NCBI RefSeq assembly: GCF_040958095.1
Contig: NC_091152.1
Span: forward strand, 19,288,881 to 19,352,880
DNA: 64,000 bases
Reading direction: 5' to 3'
Source: Procambarus clarkii
Taxonomy: Eukaryota > Arthropoda > Malacostraca > Decapoda > Cambaridae
Below are positions 10,701-21,159 of the stretch, one piece after another. The number at the start of each line of letters is the position of its first letter. The stretch's first letter is position 1. The notes beneath the pieces were generated by a model. That model saw only the letters and a list, made by a program, of their open reading frames with translations, was not told where the DNA came from and searched no databases. The position numbers and the translations under genes were made by a program.

Positions 10701-11374
10701 TGTGACCTGTGTCTGCCTGTGTGACCTGTGTCTGCCTGTGTGACCTGTGTCTGCCTGTGTGACCTGTGTCTGCCTGTGTGACCTGTGTCTGTCTGTGTGA
10801 CCTGTGTCTGTCTGTGTGACCTGTGTCTGCCTGTGTGACCTGTGTCTGCCTGTGTGACCTGGTGTCTGCCTGTGTGACCTGTGTCTGCCTGTGTGACCTG
10901 GTGTCTGCCTGTGTGACCTGTGTCTGTCTGTGTGACCTGTGTCTGTCTGTGTGACCTGTGTCTGCCTGTGTGACCTGTGTCTGTCTGTGTGACCTGTGTC
11001 TGTCTGTGTGACCTGTGTCTGCCTGTGTGACCTGGTGTCTGCCTGTGTGACCTGGTGTGTGTCTGTGTGACCTGTGTCTGTCTGTGTGACCTGTGTCTGC
11101 CTGTGTGACCTGGTGTCTGCCTGTGTGACCTGTGTCTGCCTGTGTGACCTGTGTCTGCCTGTGTGACCTGGTGTCTGCCTGTGTGACCTGTGTCTGCCTG
11201 TGTGACCTGTGTCTGCCTGTGTGACCTGGTGTCTGCCTGTGTGACCTGTGTCTGCCTGTGTGACCTGTGTCTGCCTGTGTGACCTGGTGTCTGCCTGTGT
11301 GACCTGTGTCTGCCTGTGTGACCTGGTGTCTGCCTGTGTGACCTGTGTCTGCCTGTGTGACCTGGTGTGTGCCT
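7722..11374. repeat. Minisatellite, mixed 19-bp and 20-bp units, about 187 copies
   Basis: The unit is GTGTCTGCCTGTGTGACCTG with or without one G, so 20- and 19-bp forms alternate irregularly. Rare variants include CTGTCTG for CTGCCTG (enriched beyond 10.5 kb) and short GGTGTGTGAC units. No unit contains a stop on the minus strand, which creates spurious open frames over 1,200 codons long. The left edge abuts LINE RT coding sequence. Confidence 0.97.
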
Positions 11375-11379
11375 GCTAG

Positions 11380-11561
11380 CATGGAGGGACAGGAGGATAC
11401 AGGTAGAACTAAGCATGGAGGGACAGGAGGATACAGGGAGAACTAAGCATGGAGGGACAGGAGGATACAGGGAGAACTAAGCATGGAGGGACAGGAGGAT
11501 ACAGGGAGAACTAAGCATGGAGGGACAGGAGGATACAGGGAGAACTAAGCATGGAGGGACA
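11380..11561. repeat. 34-bp tandem repeat, 5.4 copies
   Basis: Units start CATGGAGGGACAGGAGGAT and end AACTAAG, at 11380, 11414, 11448 and so on. They are nearly identical, with one variant in the first copy. The repeat lies just beyond the end of the 19/20-bp array. Confidence 0.95.
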
Positions 11562-12052
11562 GAGAGACAGACAGAGAGTGACAGCTACACGAGGGCGTCA
11601 CAGTAACGCTGGAGATAAAAGCTGGTCCAGTATTGCCAATAACGGGGCGGGGGATGAGCGTAACGACCCCGTTATACGGCAAAATATTAGGCGTCGCGTC
11701 TCCCTGTAATCACCCAATTGTGTCTGCACGGTCGAGCTCCGCCTCTTGGACCCCGCTTTTTCTGGTGTTTAGTGCTCTTCATTTGTGTTTAATGCTCTCT
11801 AGGCTCCCGGTAATGGAAGGTGTTACCAGGGATATAGTGAACATGTGGGGTGGGGGTGTGGGGGCCAGAGGTGTGGGGAGTAGGGGGGGGCGAGATGAAG
11901 GGGGAGTATGGGAGGGGAGAGGTAAGGGATAGGAAGGTAAGGGTGAAAGTAAAGGGTGTGGGAAGATAAGGGAGGGAAAAGATAAGGTGTGATATGACAG
12001 TGTAATTATTATTACCGTGAAAATGATTATTTACACAGTTCAGTAAACATGT
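11562..12052. other. Low-repeat interval, no gene seen
   Basis: It contains a diverged piece resembling the shared LINE/SINE tail near 11709-11765 (CACCCAATTGTG...CCGCCTCTTGG) and G-rich low-complexity DNA near 11850-11990. I see no coding or RNA gene. Confidence 0.6.
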
Positions 12053-12708
12053 TGTGACGATAATCTCTTTCAAGAGAGATTGAGCCTGCTCTTCCCTTCA
12101 AAGTACTTAACAACAACAGATAATATAGAAGATATATCCAGTAAGTATCTCCAAAACCCCACTGGCGTACCTGCTCGCCCCCGCCACCGTAAACCGGCAA
12201 ACTGCTTGTCCATTGCCTGCCTGTCGCTGATTGGCTGGTGTCCCGTCGCACCTGCCCTCCGCCCTCCGCCACAAGTTGATGTCTGGGCTGCAGTGGCCCA
12301 GAATAGTCAGAATATCCCAGTGCTCCTTGCAGTTGACATCTCTCGCTGGTAGACTAAGCCTTGGCTTTCGTGTACTAAGGGAGGTGGCAGCTCGAAGCCA
12401 ATATTCCAGCTCTATTATTATTTATTTTGCTATCACTCACTTGTCTTAACGTAACTTTTCATTTGCCAGTGATTATTCTTATTATTTTGTTGGTTGACTT
12501 GCCTTGTATATTTTATACTTAATTTTATTCATGTCTTGTTTTTCTAACGTAATTAAAATTTCATTGTTAAATTTACTTGTGTTTTGTGTGTCTTCCCATT
12601 ACCTTACCACAGATGAAAGTTCCAGCTTTTCTCTTTTTTTTTCTTTAATGTGACGAGGCCCTGCCCCTAGCTTTTGAAACAGCCGAACACCAACGCTTTA
12701 CCGTCACA
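12053..12708 (+). mobile_element. Solo LTR of the Gypsy family, opposite orientation
   Basis: Starts TGTGACGATAATCTC and ends CTTTACCGTCACA, matching both ends of the LTR at 5084-5767. The last roughly 160 bp is nearly identical to it and the middle diverges. The 4-bp ATGT on the left (12049-12052) is repeated on the right (12709-12712), so the insertion boundaries are exact. No internal element sequence flanks it, as expected after LTR-LTR recombination. Confidence 0.92.
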
Positions 12709-12800
12709 ATGTCTATTGAAGGTCAGATTATGTTTACTCTGATAAAGTGATAGACTGGAGCTGGGTCTAGCTAGACTGGAGCTGGGTCTAGCTAGACTGG

Positions 12801-13187
12801 AGTTTGTGGTGGCCAGGGCCCCCACATGGAGGGGGCTGGTGGTGGCCAGGGCCCCACACATGGAGGGGGCTGGTGGTGGCCAGGGCCCCACACACGGAGG
12901 GGGCTGGTGGTGGGCAGGGCCCCCACACACGGAGGGGGCTGGTGGTGGGCAGGGCTCCCACACACGGAGGGGGCTGGTGGTGGGCAGGGCCCCCACACAC
13001 GGAGGGGGCTGGTGGTGGCCAGGGCCACACACGGGACACGGAGGGGGCTGGTGGTGGCCAGGGCCCCCCACACGGAGGGGGCTGGTGGTGGCCAGGGCCC
13101 CCCACACGGAGGGGGCTGGTGGTGACCAGGGCCCCCCACACGGAGGGGGCTGGTGGTGGCCAGGGCCCCCCACACACACGGAGGGGG
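12801..13187. repeat. G-rich 33-36 bp tandem repeat, about 11 copies
   Basis: The unit contains GGAGGGGGCTGGTGGTGG followed by CCAGGGCCCC and CACACA, with small length changes at the C-run and CA-run. The plus strand is strongly G-rich. Open frames in it are artefacts of the repeat. Confidence 0.95.
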
Positions 13188-13511
13188 CTGGAGACACTGG
13201 CAGCACCGCGCCAGGTCACCGCCCGTGGCACAAAGGGGAGACAGAGCCGTGGCACTCTGGGAATTTAAGGGAGAGGGAAGTGGGAGACATTTCCCAGAAT
13301 ATGGGTGGGAGAGGGAAGATGTTGCCCATGCAGCGGCCAGGGTGCGTGTAAGGCTGCCTGCACGCACGTGCTCCCTACTCTCTCACCCTCGGGGGGGGGG
13401 GGGCGCCGCCCCCACTCCTCACAGTTGTAGACATTTACGCAGCGTGAGGCCGCCCCCCTTCTCCTCCCCCCTCACACTGCTCTCTTCCTCATGACGGACA
13501 CACCACTCACT
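13188..13511. other. GC-rich spacer between two arrays, no gene seen
   Basis: GC-rich single-copy-looking sequence with a run of about 13 G near 13390. I see no splice-supported exon and no known element. Confidence 0.5.
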
Positions 13512-16431
13512 AGCGTAGTGTGGAGCAGAGGCCCTGGGTGTGGAGCAGGGGCCCCTGGGTGTGGAGCAGGGGCCCTGGGTGTGGAGCAGGGGCCCTGGGT
13601 GTGGAGCAGGGGCCCTGGGTGTGGAGCAGGGGCCCTGGGTGTGGAGCAGGGGCCCTGGGTGTGGAGCAGGGGCCCTGGGTGTGGAGCAGGGGCTCTGGGT
13701 GTGGAGCAGGGGGCCCTGGGTGTGGAGCAGGGGGCCCTGGGTGTGGAGCAGGGGGCCCTGGGTGTGGAGCAGGGGGCCCTGGGTGTGGAGCAGGGGCCTG
13801 GGTGTGGAGCAGGGGCCCTGGGTGTGGAGCAGGGGCCTGGGTGTGGAGCAGGGGCCCTGGGTGTGGAGCAGGGGACCCTGGGTGTGGTGCAGGGGGCCCT
13901 GGGTGTGGAGCAGGGGGCCCTGGGTGTGGAGCAGGGGGCCCTGGGTGTGGAGCAGGGGGCCCTGGGTGTGGAGCAGGGGGCCCTGGGTGTGGAGCAGGGG
14001 GCCCTGGGTGTGGAGCAGGGGCCCTGGGTGTGGAGCAGGGGCCCTGGGTGTGGAGCAGGGGCCCTGGGTGTGGAGCAGGGGCCCTAGGTATGGAGCAGGG
14101 GGCCCTGGGTGTGGAGCAGGGGCCCTGGGTGTGGAGCAGGGGGCCCTGGGTGTGGAGCAGGGGCCCTGGGTGTGGAGCAGGGGCCCCTGGGTGTGGAGCA
14201 GGGGGCCCTGGGTGTGGAGCAGGGGGCCCTGGGTGTGGAGCAGGGGGCCCTGGGTGTGGAGCAGGGGGCCCTGGGTGTGGAGCAGGGGGCCCTGGGTGTG
14301 GAGCAGGGGCCCTGGGTGTGGAGCAGGGGCCCTGGGTGTGGAGCAGGGGCCCTGGGTGTGGAGCAGGGGCCCTAGGTATGGAGCAGGGGGCCCTGGGTGT
14401 GGAGCAGGGGCCCTGGGTGTGGAGCAGGGGGCCCTGGGTGTGGAGCAGGGGCCCTGGGTGTGGAGCAGGGGGCCCTGGGTGTGGAGCAGGGGGCCTTGGT
14501 GTGGAGTAGGGGGCCCTGGGTGTGGAGCAGGGGGCCCTGGGTGTGGAACAGGGCCCCTGGGTGTGGAGCATGGGGCCCTGGGTGTGGAGCAGGGGGCCCT
14601 GGGTGTGGAGCAGGGGGCCCTGGTGTGGAGCAGGGGGCCCTGGGTGTGGAGCAGGGGGCCCTGGGTGTGGAGCAGGGGCCCTGGTGTGGAGCAGGGGGCC
14701 CTGGGTGTGGAGCAGGGGGCCCTGGGTGTGGAGCAGGGGGCCCTGGGTGTGGAGCAGGGGGCTCTGGGTGTGGAGCAGGGGGCCCTGGGTGTGGAGCAGG
14801 GGGCCCTGGTGTGGAGTAGGGGGCCCTGGGTGTGGAGCAGGGGGCCCTGGGTGTGGAACAGGGCCCCTGGGTGTGGAGCATGGGGCCCTGGGTGTGGAGC
14901 AGGGGGCCCTGGGTGTGGAGCAGGGGGCCCTGGGTGTGGAGCAGGGGGCCCTGGGTGTGGAGCAGGGGGCCCTGGGTGTGGAGCAGGGGGCCCTGGGTGT
15001 GGAGCAGGGGGCCCTGGGTGTGGAGCAGGGGGCCCTGGGTGTGGAGCAGGGGGCCCTGGTGTGGAGTAGGGGGCCCTGGGTGTGGAGCAGGGGGCCCTGG
15101 GTGTGGAACAGGGCCCCTGGGTGTGGAGCATGGGGCCCTGGGTGTGGAGCAGGGGGCCCTGGGTGTGGAGCAGGGGGCCCTGGTGTGGAGCAGGGGGCCC
15201 TGGGTGTGGAGCAGGGGGCCCTGGGTGTGGAGCAGGGGCCCTGGTGTGGAGCAGGGGGCCCTGGGTGTGGAGCAGGGGGCCCTGGGTGTGGAGCAGGGGG
15301 CCCTGGGTGTGGAGCAGGGGGCTCTGGGTGTGGAGCAGGGGGCCCTGGGTGTGGAGCAGGGGGCCCTGGTGTGGAGTAGGGGGCCCTGGGTGTGGAGCAG
15401 GGGGCCCTGGGTGTGGAACAGGGCCCCTGGGTGTGGAGCATGGGGCCCTGGGTGTGGAGCAGGGGGCCCCTGGGTGTGGAGCAGGGGGCCCCTGGGTGTG
15501 GAGCAGGGGGCCCTGGGTGTGGAGCAGGGGGCCCTGGGTGTGGAGCAGGGGGCCCTGGGTGTGGAGCAGGGGGCCCTGGGTGTGGAGCAGGGGGCCCTGG
15601 GTGTGGAGCAGGGGGCCCTGGGTGTGGAGCAGGGGCCCTGGTGTGGAGCAGGGGGCCCTGGGTGTGGAGCAGGGGGCCCTGGTGTGGAGCAGGGGGCCCT
15701 GGGTGTGGAGCAGGGGGCCCTGGGTGTGGAGCAGGGGCCCTGGTGTGGAGCAGGGGGCCCTGGGTGTGGAGCAGGGGGCCCTGGGTGTGGAGCAGGGGGC
15801 CCTGGGTGTGGAGCAGGGGGCTCTGGGTGTGGAGCAGGGGGCCCTGGGTGTGGAGCAGGGGGCCCTGGTGTGGAGTAGGGGGCCCTGGGTGTGGAGCAGG
15901 GGGCCCTGGGTGTGGAACAGGGCCCCTGGGTGTGGAGCATGGGGCCCTGGGTGTGGAGCAGGGGGCCCCTGGGTGTGGAGCAGGGGGCCCCTGGGTGTGG
16001 AGCAGGGGGCCCTGGGTGTGGAGCAGGGGGCCCTGGGTGTGGAGCAGGGGGCCCTGGGTGTGGAGCAGGGGGCCCTGGGTGTGGAGCAGGGGCCCTGGGT
16101 GTGGAGCAGGGGGCCCTGGGTGTGGAGCAGGGGCCCTGGTGTGGAGCAGGGGGCCCTGGGTGTGGAGCAGGGGGCCCTGGGTGTGGAGCAGGGGGCCCTG
16201 GGTGTGGAGCAGGGGGCCCTGGGTGTGGATCAGGGGGCCCTGGGTGTGGAGCAGGGGGCCCTGGGTGTGGAGCAGGGGGCCCTGGGTGTGGAGCAGGGGG
16301 CCCTGGGTGTGGAGCAGGGGGCCCTGGGTGTGGAGCAGGGGGCCCTGGGTGTGGAGCAGGGGGCCCTGGGTGTGGAGCAGGGGGCCCTGGGTGTGGATCA
16401 GGTGCCCTGGGTGTGGAGCAGGGGGTGTGGA
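13512..16431. repeat. G-rich 20-22 bp minisatellite, about 140 copies
   Basis: The unit is GGTGTGGAGCAGGGGGCCCT, with 4 to 6 G before CCCT and an occasional missing G. Larger blocks are duplicated. A landmark GTGTGGAACAGGGCCCC then GAGCATGGGG recurs at about 14546, 14856, 15106, 15416 and 15915, showing block-wise expansion. The plus strand is G-rich, and this array ends about 115 bp before the candidate promoter. Confidence 0.96.
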
Positions 16432-16545
16432 ACCTAACAACTATTTATCCACTTACTCCATTCATGAGGTAGAGCAGCTCGGGACGAGACCAAAATCGAT
16501 ACTCGTGAGAGGAGCTTGGGTCGAGACATGTTTGTGTCGCAGAGC

Positions 16546-16579
16546 TCAGTTTAGCGAGAGTCTCGGCGGGGAGCAGACG
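16546..16579 (+). promoter_or_regulatory. Candidate arthropod core promoter (Inr + DPE)
   Basis: TCAGTT at 16546-16551 matches the arthropod initiator TCAKTY, with the A at 16548 as +1. AGACG at 16575-16579 sits at exactly +28 to +32 and matches the downstream promoter element RGWYV. There is no TATA box. A GC-rich leader, a first ATG in good context and a splice donor follow. The exact Inr-DPE spacing is the main evidence; transcription was not shown. Confidence 0.55.
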
Positions 16580-16616
16580 CTGCGGTGCGCCGCTCCGGGG
16601 GCTTTGTTTACCACTC

Positions 16617-16763
16617 ATGTGTCAACAATCACTCAACCTGTCCTTGTTTACGCGGTACTCGCGGAGTAGTGAAGTGTGGCGGCGCGCCGCGAGGAGTACC
16701 TCGCTGCGGGCCCTCGACGCAGGCGGGAGCCGCACTCGGCCCCTCAACACTCACCATGTTTAA
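16617..16763 (+). CDS. Upstream ORF overlapping the exon-1 start codon
   Basis: If transcription starts at 16548, the first ATG met by a scanning ribosome is at 16617. It opens a 48-codon frame that ends at TAA 16761-16763, five bases past the main ATG (16756-16758) and in another frame. Such an overlapping uORF normally lowers translation of the main frame. Its context (CTCATGT) is poor, so leaky scanning is likely. Confidence 0.4.
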   Translation: MCQQSLNLSLFTRYSRSSEVWRRAARSTSLRALDAGGSRTRPLNTHHV

Positions 16764-16793
16764 GGGTCTCAAGAAGCGCTTCCACTCCTCTAG
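16756..16793 (+). CDS. Candidate first coding exon of a host gene (MFKGLKKRFHSS...)
   Basis: The ATG at 16756 lies in CACCATGT, a good animal start context. It is followed by 12 codons (MFKGLKKRFHSS) and two more bases. The exon ends CTCTAG at the donor GTGAGT (16794), giving AG|GTGAGT, the full consensus, in phase 2. The peptide is short and basic, with a hydrophobic-plus-lysine start seen in many cytosolic and membrane-associated proteins, and I cannot name the family. Upstream lie a GC-rich leader and an Inr+DPE. Downstream the intron begins at once with a 25-bp array. No second exon is recognisable in the window. This is the only host-gene signal I would defend; the alternative is a chance ATG before a chance donor. 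Confidence 0.5.
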
Positions 16794-16795
16794 GT

Positions 16796-18335
16796 GAGTG
16801 GTGGCAGCCGGTGGGATGGCAGCGTGTGGCACCCTGGGGGATGGCAGCATGTGGCACCTGGGGGGATGGCAGCGTGTGGCACCCTGGGGGGAATGGCAGC
16901 GTGTGGCACCCGGGGGGATGGCAGCGTGTGGCACCCTGGGGGATGGCAGCGTGTGGCACCCTGGGGGATGGCAGCGTGTGGCACCCTGGGGGGAATGGCA
17001 GCGTGTGGCACCCTGGGGGATGGCAGCGTGTGGCACCCTGGGGGATGGCAGCATGTGGCACCCGGGGGGGATGGCAGCGACTGGCACCCGGTGGGATGGC
17101 AGCGTGTGGCACCCGGGGGATGGCAGCGTGTGGCACCCGGGGGGATGGCAGCGTGTGGCACCCGGGGGGATGGCAGCGTGTGGCACCCGGGGGATGGCAG
17201 CATGTGGCACCCGGGGGGGATGGCAGCGTGTGGCACCCGGGGGGATGGCAGCGTGTGGCACCCGGGGGGATGGCAGCGTGTGGCACCCGGGGGGATGGCA
17301 GCGTGTGGCACCCGGGGGGGATGGCACCCGGGGGGATGGCAGCGTGTGGCACCCAGGGGGATGACAGCGTGTGGCACCTTGGGGATGGCAGCATGTGGCA
17401 CCCGGGGGATGGCAGCATGTGGCACCCGGGGGATGGCAGCATGTGGCACCCGGGGGGGATGGCAGCGTGTGGCACCCGGGGGATGGCAGCATGTGGCACC
17501 CGGGGGATGGCAGCATGTGGCACCCGGGGGGGATGGCAGCGTGTGGCACCCGGGGAGATGGCAGCATGTGGCACCGGGGGGGATGGCAGCGTGTGGCACC
17601 CGGGGAGATGGCAGCGTGTGGCACCCGGGGGGATGGCAGCGTGTGGCACCCGGGGGGATGGCAGCGTGTGGCACCCGGGGAGATGGCAGCGTGTGGCACC
17701 CGGTGGGATGGCAGCGTGTGGCACCCGGTGGGATGGCAGCGTGTGGCACCCGGGGAGATGGCAGCGTGTGGCATCCGGGGGGATGGCAGCATGTGGCACC
17801 CGGGGGGGTGGCAGCGTGTGGCACCCGGGGGGATGGCAGCGTGTGGCACCCGGGGAGATGGCAGCGTGTGGCACCCGGGGGGATGGCAGCGTGTGGCACC
17901 CGGGGGGATGGCAGCGTGTGGCACCCGGGGGGATGGCAGCGTGTGGCACCCGGGGGGATGGCAGCGTGTGGCACCCGGGGGGATGGCAGCGTGTGGCACC
18001 CGGGGGGATGGCAGCGTGTGGCACCCGGGGGGATGGCAGCGTGTGGCACCCGGGGGGATTGCAGCGTGTGGCACCCGGGGGGATGGCAGCGGCTGGCACC
18101 CTGGGGGGATGGCAGCGGCTGGCACCCTGAGGGATGGCAGCGGCTGGCACCCTGAGGGATGGCAGCGACTGGCACCCTGGGGGATGGCAGCGGCTGGCAC
18201 CCTGGGGGGATGGCAGCGGCTGGCACCCTGAGGGATGGCAGCGGCTGGCACCCTGAGGGATGGCAGCGGCTGGCACCCTGGGGGGATGGCAACGACTGGC
18301 ACCCTGAGGGATGGCAACGACTGGCACCCGCTGCC
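16796..18335. repeat. 25-bp minisatellite in putative intron 1, about 61 copies
   Basis: The unit is GGATGGCAGCGTGTGGCACC plus CGGGG, with CCTGGGG, CAGCATG and CAGCGGCTGG variants that cluster in blocks. The 3' third changes to the GGCTGG/CTGAGGG subtype. It starts two bases inside the putative intron. Open frames on both strands are repeat artefacts. Confidence 0.96.
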
Positions 18336-18425
18336 ATCCTAGCACCTATACAGTCATTACACAGTTGTCTCGCTCTTCTAAACAATTGATTTCCCCTCCC
18401 AGCACAGTCTCTATATTACTGTGTA

Positions 18426-18505
18426 TAGTCACCTAGTTGTGCTTGCCGGGGTTGAGCTCTGGCTCTCTGGTCCCGCCTCTCAACCGTCAATCAATCAACT
18501 GTTAC
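18426..18505 (-). mobile_element. Isolated LINE-A/SINE 3' tail fragment
   Basis: CACCTAGTTGTGCTTG, GGTTGAGCTCTGG and CTCAACCGTCAATCAA are the shared 3' tail module in minus orientation, followed by GTTACTAATTACTAA as in the SINE at 25147. No head or central domain remains. Confidence 0.75.
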
Positions 18506-18518
18506 TAATTACTAAGTC

Positions 18519-18850
18519 TTAATTATGTCGATGTTTGCAGGTGATGCGAAGCTAATGAGGGTGAGACGGATAAGGATTTTAAGATTCTCCAAGAGTCCCA
18601 AAGATGACTTAGCTGTTCCGAGAAATGGCTGCTAGAGTTCAATAACAGCAAGTGTAAGGTGATGGGAATGAGATCAAGAGACTGGAGAGGCTCAGATAAA
18701 AAGAATAACGCCAGCCGCATGCTTACGCTACGCCGGCACAAGTCAGAACATTCTTCAGGAAAATTAGCATGTATGATGGGAAAATTGGTCAGGAGTCAGT
18801 GTATTAGACCAGCAACGGTTAGAAAAGCGGGATCCAAGAGCTAGAGCTTG
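18519..18850 (+). pseudogene. LINE RT fragment with mutated catalytic box
   Basis: Plus strand. It encodes MSMFAGDAKLMR, where FADD has become FAGD, followed after frameshifts by the NNSKCKVMGM motif of the RT thumb region. A short decayed fragment merging into tail sequence (TTGATCCTGCAGGCACAAATA). Confidence 0.75.
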
Positions 18851-19111
<261 letters not shown>

Positions 19112-19262
19112 CGCCTCGTGGCTCAGTGTAAAGTCCTCAAAGGGTCATAGTCCTAAAGGCCCGGGTTCAATTCCCAAAGGCAGAAACAAATGGTCAGAGC
19201 TTCTTTCACCCGATGCCCCTGTTCACCTAGCAGTGAATAGGTACCTGGGAGTGAGACGGCTG
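19112..19262 (+). mobile_element. tRNA-headed SINE with shared central domain, decayed
   Basis: The head CCTCGTGGCTCAGTGTAA (A-box region) and CCCGGGTTCAATTCCC (B box) lead into TTCACCCGATGCCCCTGTTC. ACCTAGCAGTGAATAGGT and ACCTGGGAG follow. The head resembles the 25399-25469 head. The tail is lost. Confidence 0.75.
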
Positions 19263-19354
19263 CAGCGTGCGTGGGTGCACGTGCGTGTGCGAGCGTGGCC
19301 ACAAAGACACTGAGGCCCGGGAAAGAGTAGGTTTACCAGGCGAGTATCGACGGG

Positions 19355-19465
19355 TGCTGTTGCCGGGTGGGGGGGCGGGGGTGTTGCCGGGTGGGGGGGA
19401 GGGGGTGTTGTCGGGGGGGGGGGGGGAGGGGGGTGCCGTGTTGCCGGGGGGCGGGCGGGGGAGCT
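19355..19465. repeat. G-run array with G-quadruplex potential
   Basis: Repeats of GTTGCCGGGTGGGGGG with runs of up to 14 G on the plus strand, about four diverged units. It has many tracts of at least 3 G in close succession. Confidence 0.8.
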
Positions 19466-19542
19466 GAGATTGGGCGCCCCCCTGTGTGGCCGCGCTCTCC
19501 GCCCCCACTCACTGGTGTATGTGTGGCGGCTTCTTGTCCCTG

Positions 19543-20960
19543 GCTGCTTGTAGAGTGGTCCCTGGCTCCTTGTAGAGTGGTCCCTGGCTCCTTGTAGAGT
19601 GGTCCCTGGCTCCTTGTAGAGTGGTCCCTGGCTCCTTGTAGAGTGGTCCCTGGCTCCTTGTAGAGTGGTCCCTGGCTCCTTGTAGAGTGGTCCCTGGCTC
19701 CTTGTAGAGTGGTCCCTGGCTCCTTGTAGAGTGGTCCCTGGCTCCTTGTAGAGTGGTCCCTGGCTCCTTGTAGAGTGGTCCCTGGCTCCTTGTAGAGTGG
19801 TCCTGGCTCCTTGTAGAGTGGTCCCTGGCTCCTTGTAGAGTGGTCCCTGGCTCCTTGTAGAGTGGTCCCTGGCTCCTTGTAGAGTGGTCCCTGGCTCCTT
19901 GTAGAGTGGTCCCTGGCTCCTTGTAGAGTGGTCCCTGGCTCCTTGTAGAGTGGTCCCTGGCTCCTTGTAGAGTGGTCCCTGACTTCTTGTAGAGTGGTCC
20001 CTGGCTCCTTGTAGAGTGGTCCCTGACTTCTTGTAGAGTGGTCCCTGGCTCCTTGTAGAGTGGTCCCTGGCTCCTTGTAGAGTGGTCCCTGGCTCCTTGT
20101 AGAGTGGTCCCTGGCTCCTTGTAGAGTGGTCCCTGGCTCCTTGTAGAGTGGTCCCTGGCTCCTTGTAGAGTGGTCCCTGGCTCCTTGTAGAGTGGTCCCT
20201 GACTTCTTGTAGAGTGGTCCCTGGCTCCTTGTAGAGTGGTCCCTGGCTCCTTGTAGAGTGGTCCCTGGCTCCTTGTAGAGTGGTCCCTGCATGGCTCCTT
20301 GTAGAGTGGTCCCTGGCTCCTTGTAGAGTGGTCCCTGGCTCCTTGTAGAGTGGTCCCTGGCTCCTTGTAGAGTGGTCCCTGGCTCCTTGTAGAGTGGTCC
20401 CTGGCTCCTTGTAGAGTGGTCCCTGGCTCCTTGTAGAGTGGTCCCTGGCTCCTTGTAGGGTGGTCCCTGGCTCCTTGTAGAGTGGTCCCTGGCTCCTTGT
20501 AGAGTGGTCCCTGGCTCCTTGTAGAGTGGTCCCTGGCTCCTTGTAGGGTGGTCCCTGGCTCCTTGTAGGGTGGTCCCTGGCTCCTTGTAGAGTGGTCCCT
20601 GGCTCCTTGTAGAGTGGTCCCTGGCTCCTTGTAGAGTGGTCCCTGGCTCCTTGTAGAGTGGTCCCTGGCTCCTTGTAGAGTGGTCCCTGGCTCCTTGTAG
20701 AGTGGTCCCTGGCTGCTTGTAGAGTGGTCCCTGGCTGCTTGTAGAGTGGTCCCTGGCTGCTTGTAGAGTGGTCCCTGGCTGCTTGTAGAGTGGTCCCTGG
20801 CTGCTTGTAGAGTGGTCCCTGGCTGCTTGTAGAGTGGTCCCTGGCTGCTTGTAGAGTGGTCCCTGGCTGCTTGTAGAGTGGTCCCTGGCTGCTTGTAGAG
20901 TGGTCCCTGGCTGCTTGTAGAGTGGTCCCTGGCTCCTTGTAGAGTGGTCCCTGGCTCCTT
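19543..20960. repeat. 22-bp minisatellite, about 64 copies
   Basis: The unit is CTGGCTCCTTGTAGAGTGGT plus CC. A G-for-C subtype (CTGGCTGCTTG) forms a homogeneous block at 20711-20930 and also the very first unit. A CTGACTTC variant appears three times and one unit has a CATGG insertion near 20290. Minus-strand open frames are artefacts. Confidence 0.96.
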
Positions 20961-21120
20961 GTAGTGTGGAGGGCTTGTAAAGTAGTGTGGACGGCTTGTA
21001 AAGTAGTGTGGAGGGCTTGTAAAGTAGTGTGGACGGCTTGTAAAGTAGTGTGGAGGGCTTGTAAAGTAGTGTGGAGGGCTTGTAAAGTAGTGTGGACGGC
21101 TTGTAAAGTAGTGTGGAGGG
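20961..21120. repeat. 21-bp daughter array, about 8 copies
   Basis: The unit TTGTAAAGTAGTGTGGAGGGC alternates with a GGACGGC form. It directly continues the 22-bp array and looks derived from TTGTAGAGTGGT by one deletion and substitutions. Confidence 0.92.
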
Positions 21121-21157
21121 CTTCCCCATACCCCCTTACTATTGGGGTATGGGGAAG
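21121..21157. other. Perfect 14-bp hairpin
   Basis: CTTCCCCATACCCC (21121-21134) and GGGGTATGGGGAAG (21144-21157) are perfect inverted repeats with a 9-nt spacer, right at the end of the 21-bp array. Confidence 0.85.
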
Positions 21158-21159
21158 AA

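Noticed and set aside
7444..11416. Open frames over 1,200 codons (GHTGRHQVTQAD repeats)
   Set aside because: Stop-free 19/20-bp unit fused to LINE RT. Unit-length changes shift the frame freely, which a protein would not tolerate.
13419..18385. Pro- or Gly-rich frames on both strands resembling structural proteins
   Set aside because: They come from G-rich arrays open in several frames on both strands.
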